Assembly: GCF_000425205.1 (NCBI RefSeq)
Contig: NZ_KE384328.1
Location: 93,296-157,295 of the forward strand
Direction: 5' to 3'
DNA from: Pontibacillus halophilus JSM 076056 = DSM 19796
GTDB lineage: Bacteria; Bacillota; Bacilli; Bacillales; BH030062
DNA length: 64,000 bases
In this document: positions 25,942-35,162 of the stretch, piece by piece
How the letters are laid out: each line of letters starts with the position of its first letter
How positions within the stretch are numbered: position 1 is the first letter of the stretch
Notes under the pieces: model-generated
The model's input: only the letters and a program-made list of their open reading frames with translations
What the model was told of the DNA's origin: nothing
Database searches by the model: none
Program-made: the position numbers and the translations under genes

Positions 25942-26598
25942 TTGATTCGTATATTAATTGTTGATGATCATCCAGCGGTTGGAACAGGAACGAAAATGAT
26001 GCTTGAACAAGAGGATGACATACAAGTAGATGTCATTTCTGAAAGCATACATGCGCTTGAGATGCTTCAGGAGAACGGATATGACGTTCTTTTACTTGAC
26101 TTATACATGCCTGGTCAGAATGGAATTGAGCTCAGCAAGCACATTAAATCTCACGACCCTGACGTGAGAGTACTAATCTACACGGGTTTTGATTTGAGTA
26201 CTCATTTCAATCTGCTTGTGGAGTCGGACATTTCAGGCTTTGTGAGTAAGACCGCAACGAAAGATCAGCTTGTAACGGCTATTCGTTGCGCTCTTCGAGA
26301 GGAAGTGGTGTTGCCGCTTCACCTGTTCAAGCAACTACGTCGCGCCGAAGCGAGGGTGAATCAAGATGCTGTTGAACATACAGAAGATGCCTTGACCATT
26401 GCTCTAAATGAAAAGGAGCAACAGATACTAAATGAAGTGTCTAAAGGGTATACAAATAAATTAATTGCCCAGAACTTACACATGTCTCAACGAAGTGTTG
26501 AATATACATTGACAGGGATCTTTAATAAATTGGGCGTACGCTCAAGAACAGAAGCCCTGATTAAGGCGAAGGAACTTGGTTTAATCTCAGCTGTTTAG
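25942..26598 (+). CDS. ComA-like NarL-family response regulator
   Basis: A 218-residue two-domain regulator. The receiver has the acidic pair Asp8-Asp9, the phospho-acceptor Asp53 (LLLDLYMPG), the switch threonine in LIYTG and the lysine in SKTATKDQ. The C-terminal LuxR-type helix-turn-helix contains MSQRSVEYTLTGIFNKLGV. VDDHPAV, SKT-K and RSVEY-LT-IFNKL are shared with B. subtilis ComA. The TTG start follows GAGGGGGACGTAGAG. It is almost certainly the partner of the kinase at 23600; target genes are unknown. Confidence 0.87.
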   Translation: MIRILIVDDHPAVGTGTKMMLEQEDDIQVDVISESIHALEMLQENGYDVLLLDLYMPGQNGIELSKHIKSHDPDVRVLIYTGFDLSTHFNLLVESDISGFVSKTATKDQLVTAIRCALREEVVLPLHLFKQLRRAEARVNQDAVEHTEDALTIALNEKEQQILNEVSKGYTNKLIAQNLHMSQRSVEYTLTGIFNKLGVRSRTEALIKAKELGLISAV

Positions 26599-26623
26599 TC
26601 AAAAAGTGTGTATTTCTTATGGA

Positions 26624-26651
26624 ACAGCTTCCGTTCTCCGTTCATAAGATG
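26624..26651 (+). promoter_or_regulatory. Candidate sigma-K promoter of gerE
   Basis: A -35 AC at 26624-26625, a 17-base spacer and CATAAGATG from 26643 fit the sigma-K pattern (AC, about 16-17 bases, CATANNNT). B. subtilis gerE is known to be transcribed by sigma-K in the late mother cell. The site lies about 60 bases before the gerE start. Confidence 0.55.
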
Positions 26652-26710
26652 TAAAGACTAAATAACTACCCTTCACTGTTAGCTCTAAGTCAGCAAGGAG
26701 GGGTTACCAC

Positions 26711-26935
26711 TTGAAAGACAAAGACTACAAACCGAAGCAATTACTCACAAAACGCGAGAAAGAAGTCTTTGAACTACTTGTGCAAGATAAAACCACAAAG
26801 GAAATCGCGAATGAACTTTTCATCTCAGAGAAAACCGTTCGCAATCATATTTCCAATGCCATGCAAAAGCTAGGGGTTAAGGGGCGCTCTCAAGCTGTTG
26901 TTGAGCTCCTACGTATGGGCGAGCTCAAGCTATAA
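26711..26935 (+). CDS. gerE: Late mother-cell transcription factor GerE
   Basis: The 74-residue LuxR-type DNA-binding protein is nearly identical to B. subtilis GerE, e.g. LTKREKEVFELLVQDKTTKE and SEKTVRNHISNAMQKLGVKG. It controls spore-coat and cortex genes with sigma-K. The TTG start follows AAGGAGGGGTTACCAC. It is one DNA-binding domain without a receiver. Its terminator follows at once. Confidence 0.97.
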   Translation: MKDKDYKPKQLLTKREKEVFELLVQDKTTKEIANELFISEKTVRNHISNAMQKLGVKGRSQAVVELLRMGELKL

Positions 26936-26941
26936 TAGAGG

Positions 26942-26974
26942 CCGACTTTCTTTGGAAAGTCGGTTTTTATTTTT
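26942..26974 (+). terminator. Terminator after gerE
   Basis: A perfect nine-base stem (CCGACTTTC with GAAAGTCGG), loop TTTG and a long T-rich tail. Confidence 0.92.
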
Positions 26975-27051
26975 ATTAGGCTGATTTTCTTGAATTTTAC
27001 GGTCAAGTCCGTAACAATGAATCTATTAGAACTTTTAGGAGGTTTCGCTCA

Positions 27052-27522
27052 TTGGAGAAAGCGCCTGCCCACATTGCGTCTTTGGAAAAAGACTTGCGGC
27101 ATATCTCAGGGTTAATTAAACAAAAGGGCCGTGAGATGTTGGACCAATATCCAATCACCCCGCCCCAGTTCATTGCACTACAATGGTTGCTTGAACAAGG
27201 AGATATGACAATCGGGGAATTATCAAATAAAATGTATTTGGCCTGTAGTACAACGACGGATTTGGTAGACCGGATGGAGAAGAATGAGTTAGTAGAACGT
27301 GTAAGGGACGATAAAGATCGACGCGTCGTTCGTATTCACCTTCTTCAAAAGGGAGAAGAAATTATCCATGAAGTTATTGGAAAGCGCCAAGCCTATTTGC
27401 AGCATGTCTTGCATCATTTCTCATTCGAACAAGTAGAGAAATTAAATGAACTACTAAGCTTGTTGCACGGGGAAATGCTTAGTTTTGATACAGAGGAACG
27501 TAAAGAACAACAGAAGAAGTAG
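27052..27522 (+). CDS. ysmB: MarR-family transcriptional regulator YsmB
   Basis: A 156-residue winged-helix MarR protein. It has the recognition-helix region LSNKMYLACSTTTDLVDRME (about residues 62-81) and the wing RVRDDKDRRVVRIHLLQKG. It contains one cysteine near the recognition helix. The TTG start is preceded by TTAGGAGGTTTCGCTCA. The order gerE-ysmB-racE is as in B. subtilis. Its ligand and targets are unknown. It is 11 bases ahead of racE, so both are probably one transcript. Confidence 0.88.
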   Translation: MEKAPAHIASLEKDLRHISGLIKQKGREMLDQYPITPPQFIALQWLLEQGDMTIGELSNKMYLACSTTTDLVDRMEKNELVERVRDDKDRRVVRIHLLQKGEEIIHEVIGKRQAYLQHVLHHFSFEQVEKLNELLSLLHGEMLSFDTEERKEQQKK

Positions 27523-27533
27523 AGGCGATAGAA

Positions 27534-28337
27534 GTGAACCGACCGATTGGTGTTATTGATTCCGGTGTTGGGGGATTGACGGTAGCACGCGAACTAATGC
27601 GTCAGTTACCCAAGGAGAAGTTGATTTATGTAGGGGACACATTACGTTGTCCATACGGTCCGCGACCGAAAGAAGAAGTCATCCAATTCACAAGAGAAAT
27701 GGTAGACTTTCTACTCGAGAAGAACATTAAAATGCTTGTCATTGCATGTAATACAGCGACGGCATTTACGTTAGAGATGTTGCGGAATGAATTGGATATT
27801 CCTGTAGTTGGTGTCATCCAGCCGGGCGCAAGAGCAGCGATTAAGACATCTCAGAATCAGCATATTGGAGTTATTGGTACAGAGGGAACCATTTCAAGCC
27901 AAGCGTATCCACAAGCGCTTAAACACATTAATCCTTCTATTCATGTGAATGACCTGGCATGTCCGAGGTTCGTTCCATTGGTGGAGATGGGGGTGCTTGA
28001 AGGGGAAGACGCTTACCAAGTTGTGGCTGAGAGTCTGGTACCTATGAAAGAACAAAATCATATTGATACCCTGATATTAGGATGTACTCATTACCCACTC
28101 TTAAGCTCTACCATTCAAGAAGTTATGGGGAATGACATTAAGATTATTAGTTCTGGGGATGAGACAGCCCGTGAAGTGAGTGTGCTGCTTGAATACTATG
28201 ATACATTTTCAAACGGATACCATCCACCACAGCACGAATTCTATGCAACGGGTGACCGGGCATTATTTGAGAACATCGCAAACGCTTGGTTCGACTCACC
28301 TGTTGAACATATTGAGATTATTACATTAGGAACATAA
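27534..28337 (+). CDS. racE: Glutamate racemase
   Basis: Makes D-glutamate for peptidoglycan. The 267-residue protein has the two catalytic cysteines, Cys72 in IACNTATA and Cys184 in LGCTHYPLL, and the substrate-binding DSGVGGLTV at the N-terminus. The GTG start at 27534 follows GAGGCGATAGAA. The location matches B. subtilis racE (murI). Confidence 0.96.
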   Translation: MNRPIGVIDSGVGGLTVARELMRQLPKEKLIYVGDTLRCPYGPRPKEEVIQFTREMVDFLLEKNIKMLVIACNTATAFTLEMLRNELDIPVVGVIQPGARAAIKTSQNQHIGVIGTEGTISSQAYPQALKHINPSIHVNDLACPRFVPLVEMGVLEGEDAYQVVAESLVPMKEQNHIDTLILGCTHYPLLSSTIQEVMGNDIKIISSGDETAREVSVLLEYYDTFSNGYHPPQHEFYATGDRALFENIANAWFDSPVEHIEIITLGT

Positions 28338-28371
28338 AGAAAAGGCACCGATTTCGGTGCCTTTTCTTTAT
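28336..28371. terminator. Bidirectional terminator between racE and the convergent chemoreceptor gene
   Basis: A perfect 15-base stem (28336-28350 with 28355-28369), loop ATTT. The A-rich left arm and T-rich right arm allow use in both directions. Confidence 0.9.
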
Positions 28372-28422
28372 TGTATAAATACGGTTGTTCGCATTTCTTT
28401 CTATAAATGGAAGTGCTTATTC

Positions 28423-30156
28423 TTATAGCTTGAACTGATTTAATTCTTGTTGCAGTGATTGAGTAGCATCGCTTAATTCATTAGCGGAAGATGCAACCAC
28501 TTCAACAGCGTTTTGTTGTTCAGCTACAGATGAGCTTACTTGTTGAGTGGAGGCCGCAGTCTCCTCTGTTACAGCAGTAACACTTTCCATAGATTGATAT
28601 AAGGTGTCTTTAGACTGGATGAGCTGTTTCATATCTTTAGAAATAGCTTCTATGGAGTTTGTGATCTCCGCAACGGATTCATTAATATGCGTAAATGATT
28701 CTTTTGTGAGTCCAACCACATTGTTTTGTTCGCCAACAACGCGGTAGGTCCTCTCCATTGCGTTGTTGGCATGGTTCGTTTGTTCCACGATTGTTGAGAT
28801 TGTCTGGTTTACTTCGTTAGTTGAACGAGATGTTTGTTCTGCCAGCTTCCTTACTTCTTCAGCAACGACTGCAAAGCCTTTCCCGTGTTCGCCAGCGCGA
28901 GCTGCTTCGATGGATGCGTTTAAAGCCAATAAGTTTGTTTGAGCTGAAATCTCATCAATTGTACCAACTACTGTTTCGATTTCTTTCACATGATGAGATA
29001 GGTTGCTAACCATCTCTTGGACATCAGAAATCAGTGTGCTTGTCTCCTCAGATTTCTCACTTAGGGAAACAACGCTTGTCATTCCTTGTTCGTTCGCTTC
29101 TTCAACGACCTTAGAAATTTCTAGCATACGATGATTCTGATCTGAGACTTCTTGTATTTGTTGAATAAGGTTACTTGTGATTTCAAATGTATCTTCAAAG
29201 TCCGCAGCTTGTTGCGTCGCTCCTTGAGAGATTTCTCCAATCGCTTTAGAGATTTCTTCTCCAGATGCGTTTGTCTCTTCCGCTACAGCACTTAAATTTT
29301 GGGAAGTGGCGTTAATGGACGAGGCTGATTCATTCACAGCACCAATTAACGATTTCAAATTGGTTACCATCAATTGTATGCCTTCATCAAGTTGACCAAT
29401 TTCATCTTGCCTCGTAACTTCTTTCGCATCAATAGATAAGTTTCCAGCTGCAATTTCATCCACTTGTGTGGTTAGGTCGCGTAATGGGTTTGCCAGATGC
29501 TTTGAGAAGAGATAAATGATAGCTGAGCCTATTAGTAATGCAGCTCCAAGCGTAATAAGTAAGACATAGAGCAATTGTTGGGCGGGTGCGTTAAAGTCTT
29601 TCTCATAAGTAGAGGCTGCCACTACCCATCCCCATTCTTTGTCGTACTGATTGTATGTAATCTTCTCTCCTACGTTCTCGCTATTTGGAAACGTCCAAGA
29701 ATAGGTGGTGAATCCTCCGCCATCTTGCGCTGTTTTAATTTGATTCTGAACAAATAGCTGGCCATCTTTGTCTGTAACATCCCACACATTCTCATTCTCA
29801 AGAGAGGGGTGTGCAATCTCTTGACCTTCTGTGTTGTAGACCATGAAGTAACCATTCTCTCCAAGGTCAACTGGACTTTCAATGTCACGAGTGCCATCCG
29901 CCTTTAAGGGGCCAATTAGTAGCTCCTTCATCCTTTCTTGAGCGGACTCTTGGTCTAATGCGCCCGTAGACACGTCTTCTTGTAAGGTATCAATGGTTTG
30001 AATCGCCATTTCGACCCCGTTCTTTAATGTTGTCCGACCAAGTTCGTCAAGACTGTCTTGGGCTGTAGCATAGCCTATCAGTCCAATTACTAAACTTGGA
30101 ACGCACAATAGTAATAGCGATATGCTAATTAGTTTCGCTCGTATTGACTTTCTCAA
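28423..30156 (-). CDS. Methyl-accepting chemotaxis protein with Cache sensor
   Basis: A 577-residue transmembrane chemoreceptor: membrane helix 1 (about 11-31), an extracellular Cache-type domain (about 35-185, with [18 protein letters not shown]), membrane helix 2 (about 190-212), HAMP (about 212-265) and a cytoplasmic signalling domain whose hairpin tip reads [20 protein letters not shown]. The TTG start at 30156 (minus strand) follows AGGAGGGAACACTAT. The ligand is unknown. The gene is an insertion between racE and gerM relative to B. subtilis. I did not find a clear sigma-D promoter. Confidence 0.93.
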   Translation of the reverse strand: MRKSIRAKLISISLLLLCVPSLVIGLIGYATAQDSLDELGRTTLKNGVEMAIQTIDTLQEDVSTGALDQESAQERMKELLIGPLKADGTRDIESPVDLGENGYFMVYNTEGQEIAHPSLENENVWDVTDKDGQLFVQNQIKTAQDGGGFTTYSWTFPNSENVGEKITYNQYDKEWGWVVAASTYEKDFNAPAQQLLYVLLITLGAALLIGSAIIYLFSKHLANPLRDLTTQVDEIAAGNLSIDAKEVTRQDEIGQLDEGIQLMVTNLKSLIGAVNESASSINATSQNLSAVAEETNASGEEISKAIGEISQGATQQAADFEDTFEITSNLIQQIQEVSDQNHRMLEISKVVEEANEQGMTSVVSLSEKSEETSTLISDVQEMVSNLSHHVKEIETVVGTIDEISAQTNLLALNASIEAARAGEHGKGFAVVAEEVRKLAEQTSRSTNEVNQTISTIVEQTNHANNAMERTYRVVGEQNNVVGLTKESFTHINESVAEITNSIEAISKDMKQLIQSKDTLYQSMESVTAVTEETAASTQQVSSSVAEQQNAVEVVASSANELSDATQSLQQELNQFKL

Positions 30157-30346
30157 ATAGTGTTCCCTCCTGATTGTATATATAGATAGATGATAGTGCC
30201 TGTCGTCTCTTAAGCAAGCACGCTATCTTTTTATCGGATGCAACCTCACAATGTAAAGGAACGTTTGAAAAATACTTGTCACGCTTGGTCTAATTTTTTT
30301 ATTTACTCGTATACATGTAGTACAAACCATCATAGGAGGGGAAGAC

Positions 30347-31447
30347 ATGCATAAGCGTGTATGGATCATATGTGGAGGACTCATTACGAGTATTGTGTTA
30401 TTAACTGGGTGTGTATTCCAAGGCGAACAATCCATGCAAGAAATGGATCCGCCTCAAGAACAGGCTACAACGAGTGAAGTAGATACAACGAAGGAAGAGA
30501 GTGAATCAGAAGCAGAAACGACTGAGGTGGAGGAAGCGGATGAGAGCACGGTTGAAGTCGTAGAACGTCAACTGTATTTATTAGATTCTAAAGGGATGGT
30601 TGTCCCTCAAACTATCCCAATTCCAAAAGATGATACAAAGGAAGTAGCGAAGCAGGCGCTTGAGTATTTGGTCAAAGGTGGCCCCGTAACACAACTGCTG
30701 CCAAATGGATTTGAAGCTGTTCTTCCTGCTGGAACAATGATCAACAGTCTGAATCTAAAGGACGATGGCACACTGGTCGTTGATGTATCCAAAGACTTTA
30801 CCGACTATCGACCGGAGGATGAACAGAAGATTCTAGAGTCAATGACGTATACACTTACTCAATTTGAGAGTGTTGAGCGGATTAAGCTACAGATTAATGG
30901 AATGGACACAGATGTCATGCCGGTTGGTCAAACACCGATTAACGATGGATACTCAAGAGCCAATGGCATTAACATGCATTCTGGGGATGTGGCTGATATT
31001 ACGGATAGTAAAGCAGTAATGCTTTACTATCCCGCTCAACACGACAATTCCTATTACTTCGTTCCTGTTACGAAGCGAATCAATGTAGAAGAGTCATCGG
31101 ATGAGCAAATCTATGAAGCGATTGTAAGTGAACTCGTTGGTGGTCCAACGATGACACTCGACTTACTGAACGTATTTAACAGTGGGGTTCAATTAACAGA
31201 ACAACCAGAGTATAAGGATGGAGTGTTAACCTTAACGTTCAATGAAGAGATTCTGAATAACTTCGAAGACCAATCTGTTCTATCGGACAAGGTCATGGAG
31301 AGTTTGGTGTTGTCTTTAACGGAGCAGCCTGGAGTTGAAGCGGTATCCATACAAGTGGAGAACAAAGATGAATTCTATAATGAAACGGGTGAAAGTTATT
31401 CAGAGCCTGTTACACGTCCAGAGATGGTGAATACAGGTAGATTTTAA
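30347..31447 (+). CDS. gerM: Spore germination lipoprotein GerM
   Basis: The 366-residue length equals that of B. subtilis GerM. A lipoprotein signal ends at LLTGC (Cys22). A Glu/Thr-rich linker (about 25-70) follows, then two GerMN domains (about 75-205 and 225-350), the second ending in VEAVSIQVENKDEF. GerM acts in sporulation and germination, at the engulfment zipper in B. subtilis. The ATG follows ATAGGAGGGGAAGAC. It is followed by a terminator and rph, as in B. subtilis. Confidence 0.94.
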   Translation: MHKRVWIICGGLITSIVLLTGCVFQGEQSMQEMDPPQEQATTSEVDTTKEESESEAETTEVEEADESTVEVVERQLYLLDSKGMVVPQTIPIPKDDTKEVAKQALEYLVKGGPVTQLLPNGFEAVLPAGTMINSLNLKDDGTLVVDVSKDFTDYRPEDEQKILESMTYTLTQFESVERIKLQINGMDTDVMPVGQTPINDGYSRANGINMHSGDVADITDSKAVMLYYPAQHDNSYYFVPVTKRINVEESSDEQIYEAIVSELVGGPTMTLDLLNVFNSGVQLTEQPEYKDGVLTLTFNEEILNNFEDQSVLSDKVMESLVLSLTEQPGVEAVSIQVENKDEFYNETGESYSEPVTRPEMVNTGRF

Positions 31448-31476
31448 TCAGTGGTGACGGATATACTATAGACATG

Positions 31477-31514
31477 AAAGAGGCTTGCATGAAAAACGCA
31501 GCCTCTTTTTCTTT
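31477..31514 (+). terminator. Terminator after gerM
   Basis: Arms AAAGAGGCTTGC (31477-31488) and GCAGCCTCTTT (from 31498) form a stem with a one-base bulge, followed by a T-rich tail. Confidence 0.85.
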
Positions 31515-31588
31515 CGGTATAACGGGAATAAACTTTTCCCCTTAAATATGTTACGATGGGCAAGGATAAGTTGAAGGAGGAACGAATG

Positions 31589-32347
31589 ATGAGAACTGAT
31601 GAACGTAAAGAAAATGAGCTACGAGCGATACATATAGAAACGGATTACGTAAAGCACCCAGAAGGGTCGGTACTGATTACAGTGGGCGACACGAAGGTGA
31701 TTTGTAATGCAAGTATAGAAGACCGCGTCCCGCCATTTATGCGCGGAGAAGGAAAAGGGTGGATTACAGCTGAATATTCCATGTTGCCACGAGCGACACA
31801 ATCGAGAAATATTCGTGAGTCCTCTAAAGGGAAAGTCTCTGGACGTACAATGGAAATCCAACGTTTAATCGGACGCGCTTTGCGTGCGGTTGTAGATTTG
31901 GAGAAAGTGGGCGAGCGTACCCTATGGATTGACTGCGATGTTATTCAAGCAGATGGAGGTACACGTACAGCTTCGATTACAGGTGCATACGTGGCGATGG
32001 TACTTGCATTCGGCAAACTATTGAAGGACAAAGCCATTAAGGAATTGCCTGTGAAGGATTATCTTGCTGCTACATCAGTAGGTGTACTTAAAGGGAAAGA
32101 AATTCTGGACCTTTGCTATGAAGAAGACTCTCAAGCAGAAGTTGATATGAATGTAGTCATGACGGGGAACGGTGAATTTGTAGAACTACAAGGTACCGGC
32201 GAAGAGTCTACGTATTCATTTGACCAGCTTCACACTATGCTCCAGTTAGCCAATACAGGTATGAAACAACTAGTTGATATCCAGAAGGAAGTACTTGGCG
32301 ATCTTAATGCACTTATAGACCGAAATCGAAACCAGTCTGCTAAGTAA
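31589..32347 (+). CDS. rph: Ribonuclease PH
   Basis: A phosphate-dependent 3'-5' exoribonuclease that trims tRNA 3' ends. The 252-residue protein has the family core [49 protein letters not shown] and [20 protein letters not shown] prefer the ATG at 31589, eight bases after AAGGAGG (31574-31580); the adjacent ATG at 31586 is also possible. It starts the rph-rdgB-ysnB run. Confidence 0.95.
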   Translation: MRTDERKENELRAIHIETDYVKHPEGSVLITVGDTKVICNASIEDRVPPFMRGEGKGWITAEYSMLPRATQSRNIRESSKGKVSGRTMEIQRLIGRALRAVVDLEKVGERTLWIDCDVIQADGGTRTASITGAYVAMVLAFGKLLKDKAIKELPVKDYLAATSVGVLKGKEILDLCYEEDSQAEVDMNVVMTGNGEFVELQGTGEESTYSFDQLHTMLQLANTGMKQLVDIQKEVLGDLNALIDRNRNQSAK

Positions 32348-32359
32348 GGGGACATGAGG

Positions 32360-32956
32360 ATGCAAGAATTAATTATAGCCAGTCATAACGAGGGGAAAGT
32401 TGAAGAAATCCGGAAGATTTTGTCCGATTTCGGGGTAAGAGTACGTTCTTTGGCAGACCTCGACCAGCAAGTTCCAGACGTAGAGGAAACAGGAACCACA
32501 TTTGAAGAAAATGCTCAGCTAAAAGCTAGTAGCTATGCAGCAATGCTCAACATGCCTGTGTTAGCTGATGACTCCGGGTTAGAGATAGATGCTTTAGACG
32601 GAAGACCAGGAGTGTTTTCAGCAAGATATGCCGGGGAAGAGAAGAATGACGAGAACAATCTACAAAAAGTCCTAACAGAAATGGACGGGGTCAAGAACCG
32701 CTCAGCACGATTTGTAACGGTATTGGCGCTTGTACTTGACGAAGGGACAATGGAATTGTTCAGAGGAGAGTGTGAAGGGACGATTACCACATCACCTGTT
32801 GGGGAGAACGGGTTCGGATATGACCCAATCTTCACACCAAAGGACAAATCTGTGACGATGGCCCAGCTCACAAAGCAAGAAAAAAATGCGATTAGCCACA
32901 GGGGTCATGCACTAGATTTATTTAAGCATTGGCTTTCTTCTCGTCAGTCAGACTAG
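32360..32956 (+). CDS. rdgB: RdgB/HAM1-type XTP/dITP pyrophosphatase
   Basis: Removes non-canonical purine nucleotides (XTP, dITP) from the pool. The 198-residue protein has the substrate-binding SHNEGKVEEI at the N-terminus, the metal-binding LADDSGLEIDALDGRPGVFS and the late GFGYDPIF and ISHRGHAL. The ATG at 32360 is eight bases after GGGG; the ATG at 32354 is too close to it. The B. subtilis counterpart is ysnA. Confidence 0.94.
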   Translation: MQELIIASHNEGKVEEIRKILSDFGVRVRSLADLDQQVPDVEETGTTFEENAQLKASSYAAMLNMPVLADDSGLEIDALDGRPGVFSARYAGEEKNDENNLQKVLTEMDGVKNRSARFVTVLALVLDEGTMELFRGECEGTITTSPVGENGFGYDPIFTPKDKSVTMAQLTKQEKNAISHRGHALDLFKHWLSSRQSD

Positions 32957-32971
32957 TTAGGAGGAACGCAT

Positions 32972-33493
32972 ATGCCGAAAGTGTTAATCGTAAGTGACAG
33001 TCACGGTTTAGAGGAAGAGGTAGGAGTCATTCGAGACAGACATAAACACGAAGTGGATGCGATAATTCATTGTGGAGACTCAGAGCTACCTTTTGACTCT
33101 GTTCATATGGAAATGTACGCTGCTGTTCGTGGCAATTGCGATATGGATGACCGTTATCCTGATGAGGAAACGTTCTCGATTAACGACTTATCCTTTTTTG
33201 CAACGCATGGACATCTCTTCCAAGTCAAATCGTCACTCATGCCTCTTTCCTATCGCGCAGAAGAATTAGGAGCGAATGTGATCTGCTTTGGTCACTCCCA
33301 CATGGCTGGAGCAGAAATGGTGAATGGGAAACTATTTATCAATCCAGGAAGTGTACGACTTCCAAGAGGTATCACAGAAAAAACGTATGCAATCCTACAA
33401 TGGGAAGGACAAAAGGCAGCGGTTCACTTCTATAGTAGTGAAGGAAATCCGCTTCCGAACATGACCTATGAAACTAATTTTCAGGCAGAATAA
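32972..33493 (+). CDS. ysnB: YfcE/MJ0936-type metallophosphoesterase YsnB
   Basis: A 173-residue calcineurin-like phosphoesterase with the metal-ligand motifs SDSHG (residues 8-12), HCGDSE, GNCD, THGH and GHSHM, and the late INPGSVRLPRG. The physiological substrate is unknown. The ATG follows AGGAGGAACGCAT. It sits at the end of the rph-rdgB-ysnB group, as in B. subtilis. Confidence 0.92.
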   Translation: MPKVLIVSDSHGLEEEVGVIRDRHKHEVDAIIHCGDSELPFDSVHMEMYAAVRGNCDMDDRYPDEETFSINDLSFFATHGHLFQVKSSLMPLSYRAEELGANVICFGHSHMAGAEMVNGKLFINPGSVRLPRGITEKTYAILQWEGQKAAVHFYSSEGNPLPNMTYETNFQAE

Positions 33494-33508
33494 ATTTTCT
33501 GCCTGAAA
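33479..33508 (+). terminator. Hairpin over the ysnB stop codon
   Basis: A 12-13-base stem (TTTCAGGCAGAA with TTCTGCCTGAAA) includes the ysnB stop in its loop region. There is no T-run afterwards, so it may protect the 3' end or act as a weak terminator. Confidence 0.5.
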
Positions 33509-33512
33509 CCCA

Positions 33513-33541
33513 TTGACTTTTAATTCTACAGTGCATATAAT
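33513..33541 (+). promoter_or_regulatory. Strong sigma-A promoter of the tRNA pair
   Basis: TTGACT (33513-33518), a 17-base spacer and TATAAT (33536-33541), about 90 bases ahead of tRNA-Gly. Confidence 0.8.
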
Positions 33542-33629
33542 GAAACATGTTCGCTTGAGAGCGAGACGGTTAAAGGATAGCGTTGTTCAGTTCTTGAACT
33601 ATAAACAAAAGTTGCTCTCTAATTTAAAC

Positions 33630-33703
33630 GCGGGTGTAGTTTAGTGGTAAAACCTCAGCCTTCCAAGCTGATGATGTGGGTTCGATTCCCATCACCCGCT
33701 CCA
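33630..33703 (+). tRNA. tRNA-Gly (anticodon TCC), CCA encoded
   Basis: A full cloverleaf is visible: acceptor GCGGGTG pairs with CACCCGC, the D-arm has TAGTTTAGTGGTAAAAC, the anticodon loop is CTTCCAA with anticodon TCC, and the T-arm has GGGTTCGATTCCC. A discriminator T and encoded CCA end it. Confidence 0.97.
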
Positions 33704-33745
33704 TTACATATTTTCATTGATTGTATAATTTCATATTAATACTGC

Positions 33746-33819
33746 GTCCCAGTAGCTCAGTAGGATAGAGCAACGGCCTTCTAAGCCGTAGGTCGGGAGT
33801 TCGAATCTCTCCTGGGACA
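33746..33819 (+). tRNA. tRNA-Arg (anticodon TCT), CCA not encoded
   Basis: Acceptor GTCCCAG pairs with CTGGGAC. The D-arm has GCTCAGTAGGATAGAGC, the anticodon loop is CTTCTAA with anticodon TCT, and the T-arm contains GTTCGAATC. Discriminator A is followed by TAT, so the CCA end must be added after transcription. Confidence 0.96.
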
Positions 33820-33824
33820 TATTT

Positions 33825-33853
33825 AAAGCTGAAGGAACTCCTTCAGCTTTTTT
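33825..33853 (+). terminator. Terminator after the tRNA pair
   Basis: A ten-base stem (AAAGCTGAAG with CTTCAGCTTT), loop GAACTC and a T-run. Confidence 0.93.
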
Positions 33854-33992
33854 CTTATATATGTTGAATGATTAGGATAAGTTAATTATATATGTTAAGC
33901 TTAAAAGTACATAAGTTTGGGTAACATAAGAAGAAGCACGTCGTGGGCAAACAGAGACTGGTAAACGATAATGTTGAGGGAAGGATGAAGAT

Positions 33993-34982
33993 ATGACAAA
34001 GGATAAAGCAGATGTTGTCCTCTTCCCCAAATGGAAAACGACCCTAGAACAAAATGGGCGAACTGCGTTAGAAGAAAAGAGATATAAAGACGCCATACAT
34101 TACTTCGACCAGCTGCTTCAGTTTAAGATCGAAACAACTGAGGTATTGACGGGAAAGCTGGTATGTTTAATGGAGCTAGGTCGCTACGGGGAAGCGGAAG
34201 ATATATGTCAACATTTGATGAAAGAAGACGAAGAGAATTACTATCAATACTTACATATTTATTTGACCATCCTTTTCCAGACAGCTCAGTATGAAGAGTT
34301 GATTGATTTGCTCGATGAAATCTTTGAGACAGAGGACATACCGGAGCAAGTACGCATTCAATTCCATCAATTATATGATGTTACGAAGAAGCTGACTGAG
34401 GAGGAGGCGCCTTACGATGACACAGCTCAATTAGATGAGTTTCTGTTGTCGCTCGATCAGAAAGATTTAAGGAAACAATGGCAACTCCTGACGAAATTAA
34501 GAAAGCGAGATGTCCAACCCTACATAAAGCAGTTGCTTCCTTATTTAGAGGATGAAGAAATTCAACCGGTCATTAAGACGGGGCTTGTCCAGTGGATGCG
34601 TGACTCAAACGTAGATTACGAAGTAACGGTAAGAAAGTTTGGAGAAGTCGTAAAGGTCGTTCCTAGCGAATTGACAGACGTTCTATCTCATCCCCGTGCT
34701 CTCGGGATTTTCACGCTGCTACGTCCAGTTGAGGATGAAAGCCCTTCCTTATTTGAATTGATTCAACAACAACTGTTCCGCTATCTTTATATTCGTTACC
34801 CAAACCTACCTACATATGACCACGACGAGGCTATTGCTACAGCCTTACATAGAATTGCGTCAAGTTCACTGTCGATGGAACACTTATCGTTGTCCTTTGA
34901 GGCAGAGGAGTCAGAGGTACAGAAATGGATTGATGAAATTCTGGCATTTGAAAGAGAGTATTTCACCATCCTAGACTCATAA
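33993..34982 (+). CDS. ysoA: TPR-domain protein YsoA
   Basis: A 329-residue, helix-rich, acidic soluble protein. The first half has tetratricopeptide-like repeats (about residues 15-130, e.g. GRTALEEKRYKDAIHYFDQL and ELGRYGEAEDICQHLM). The second half is helical without a clear family. Its length and place before tig match B. subtilis YsoA, whose function is unknown. The ATG follows GAGGGAAGGATGAAGAT. Confidence 0.85.
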   Translation: MTKDKADVVLFPKWKTTLEQNGRTALEEKRYKDAIHYFDQLLQFKIETTEVLTGKLVCLMELGRYGEAEDICQHLMKEDEENYYQYLHIYLTILFQTAQYEELIDLLDEIFETEDIPEQVRIQFHQLYDVTKKLTEEEAPYDDTAQLDEFLLSLDQKDLRKQWQLLTKLRKRDVQPYIKQLLPYLEDEEIQPVIKTGLVQWMRDSNVDYEVTVRKFGEVVKVVPSELTDVLSHPRALGIFTLLRPVEDESPSLFELIQQQLFRYLYIRYPNLPTYDHDEAIATALHRIASSSLSMEHLSLSFEAEESEVQKWIDEILAFEREYFTILDS

Positions 34983-35036
34983 TCCGACCCCGTGTATTGC
35001 TTACTTTTACCTGTGTTTTTGCATAAGGGTTAGGTG

Positions 35037-35064
35037 TTGAAAGGCTTATAGTTTGTGTTATAAT
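35037..35064 (+). promoter_or_regulatory. tig promoter
   Basis: TTGAAA (35037-35042), a 16-base spacer and TATAAT (35059-35064), about 95 bases before the tig start. Confidence 0.7.
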
Positions 35065-35162
35065 GAAGTGGTTGTAAATCAGGTAAACTTTCATGTTTGA
35101 CAACAAGCATGATACTATCGTACACAATGAACAGATGAACAATAGATGTTGGAGGGAAAAGC

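Noticed and set aside
26620..26655. 11-codon ORF (ATG at 26620) as a pheromone for the ComP-like kinase
   Set aside because: It has no ribosome site, and the bases are better explained as the gerE sigma-K promoter.
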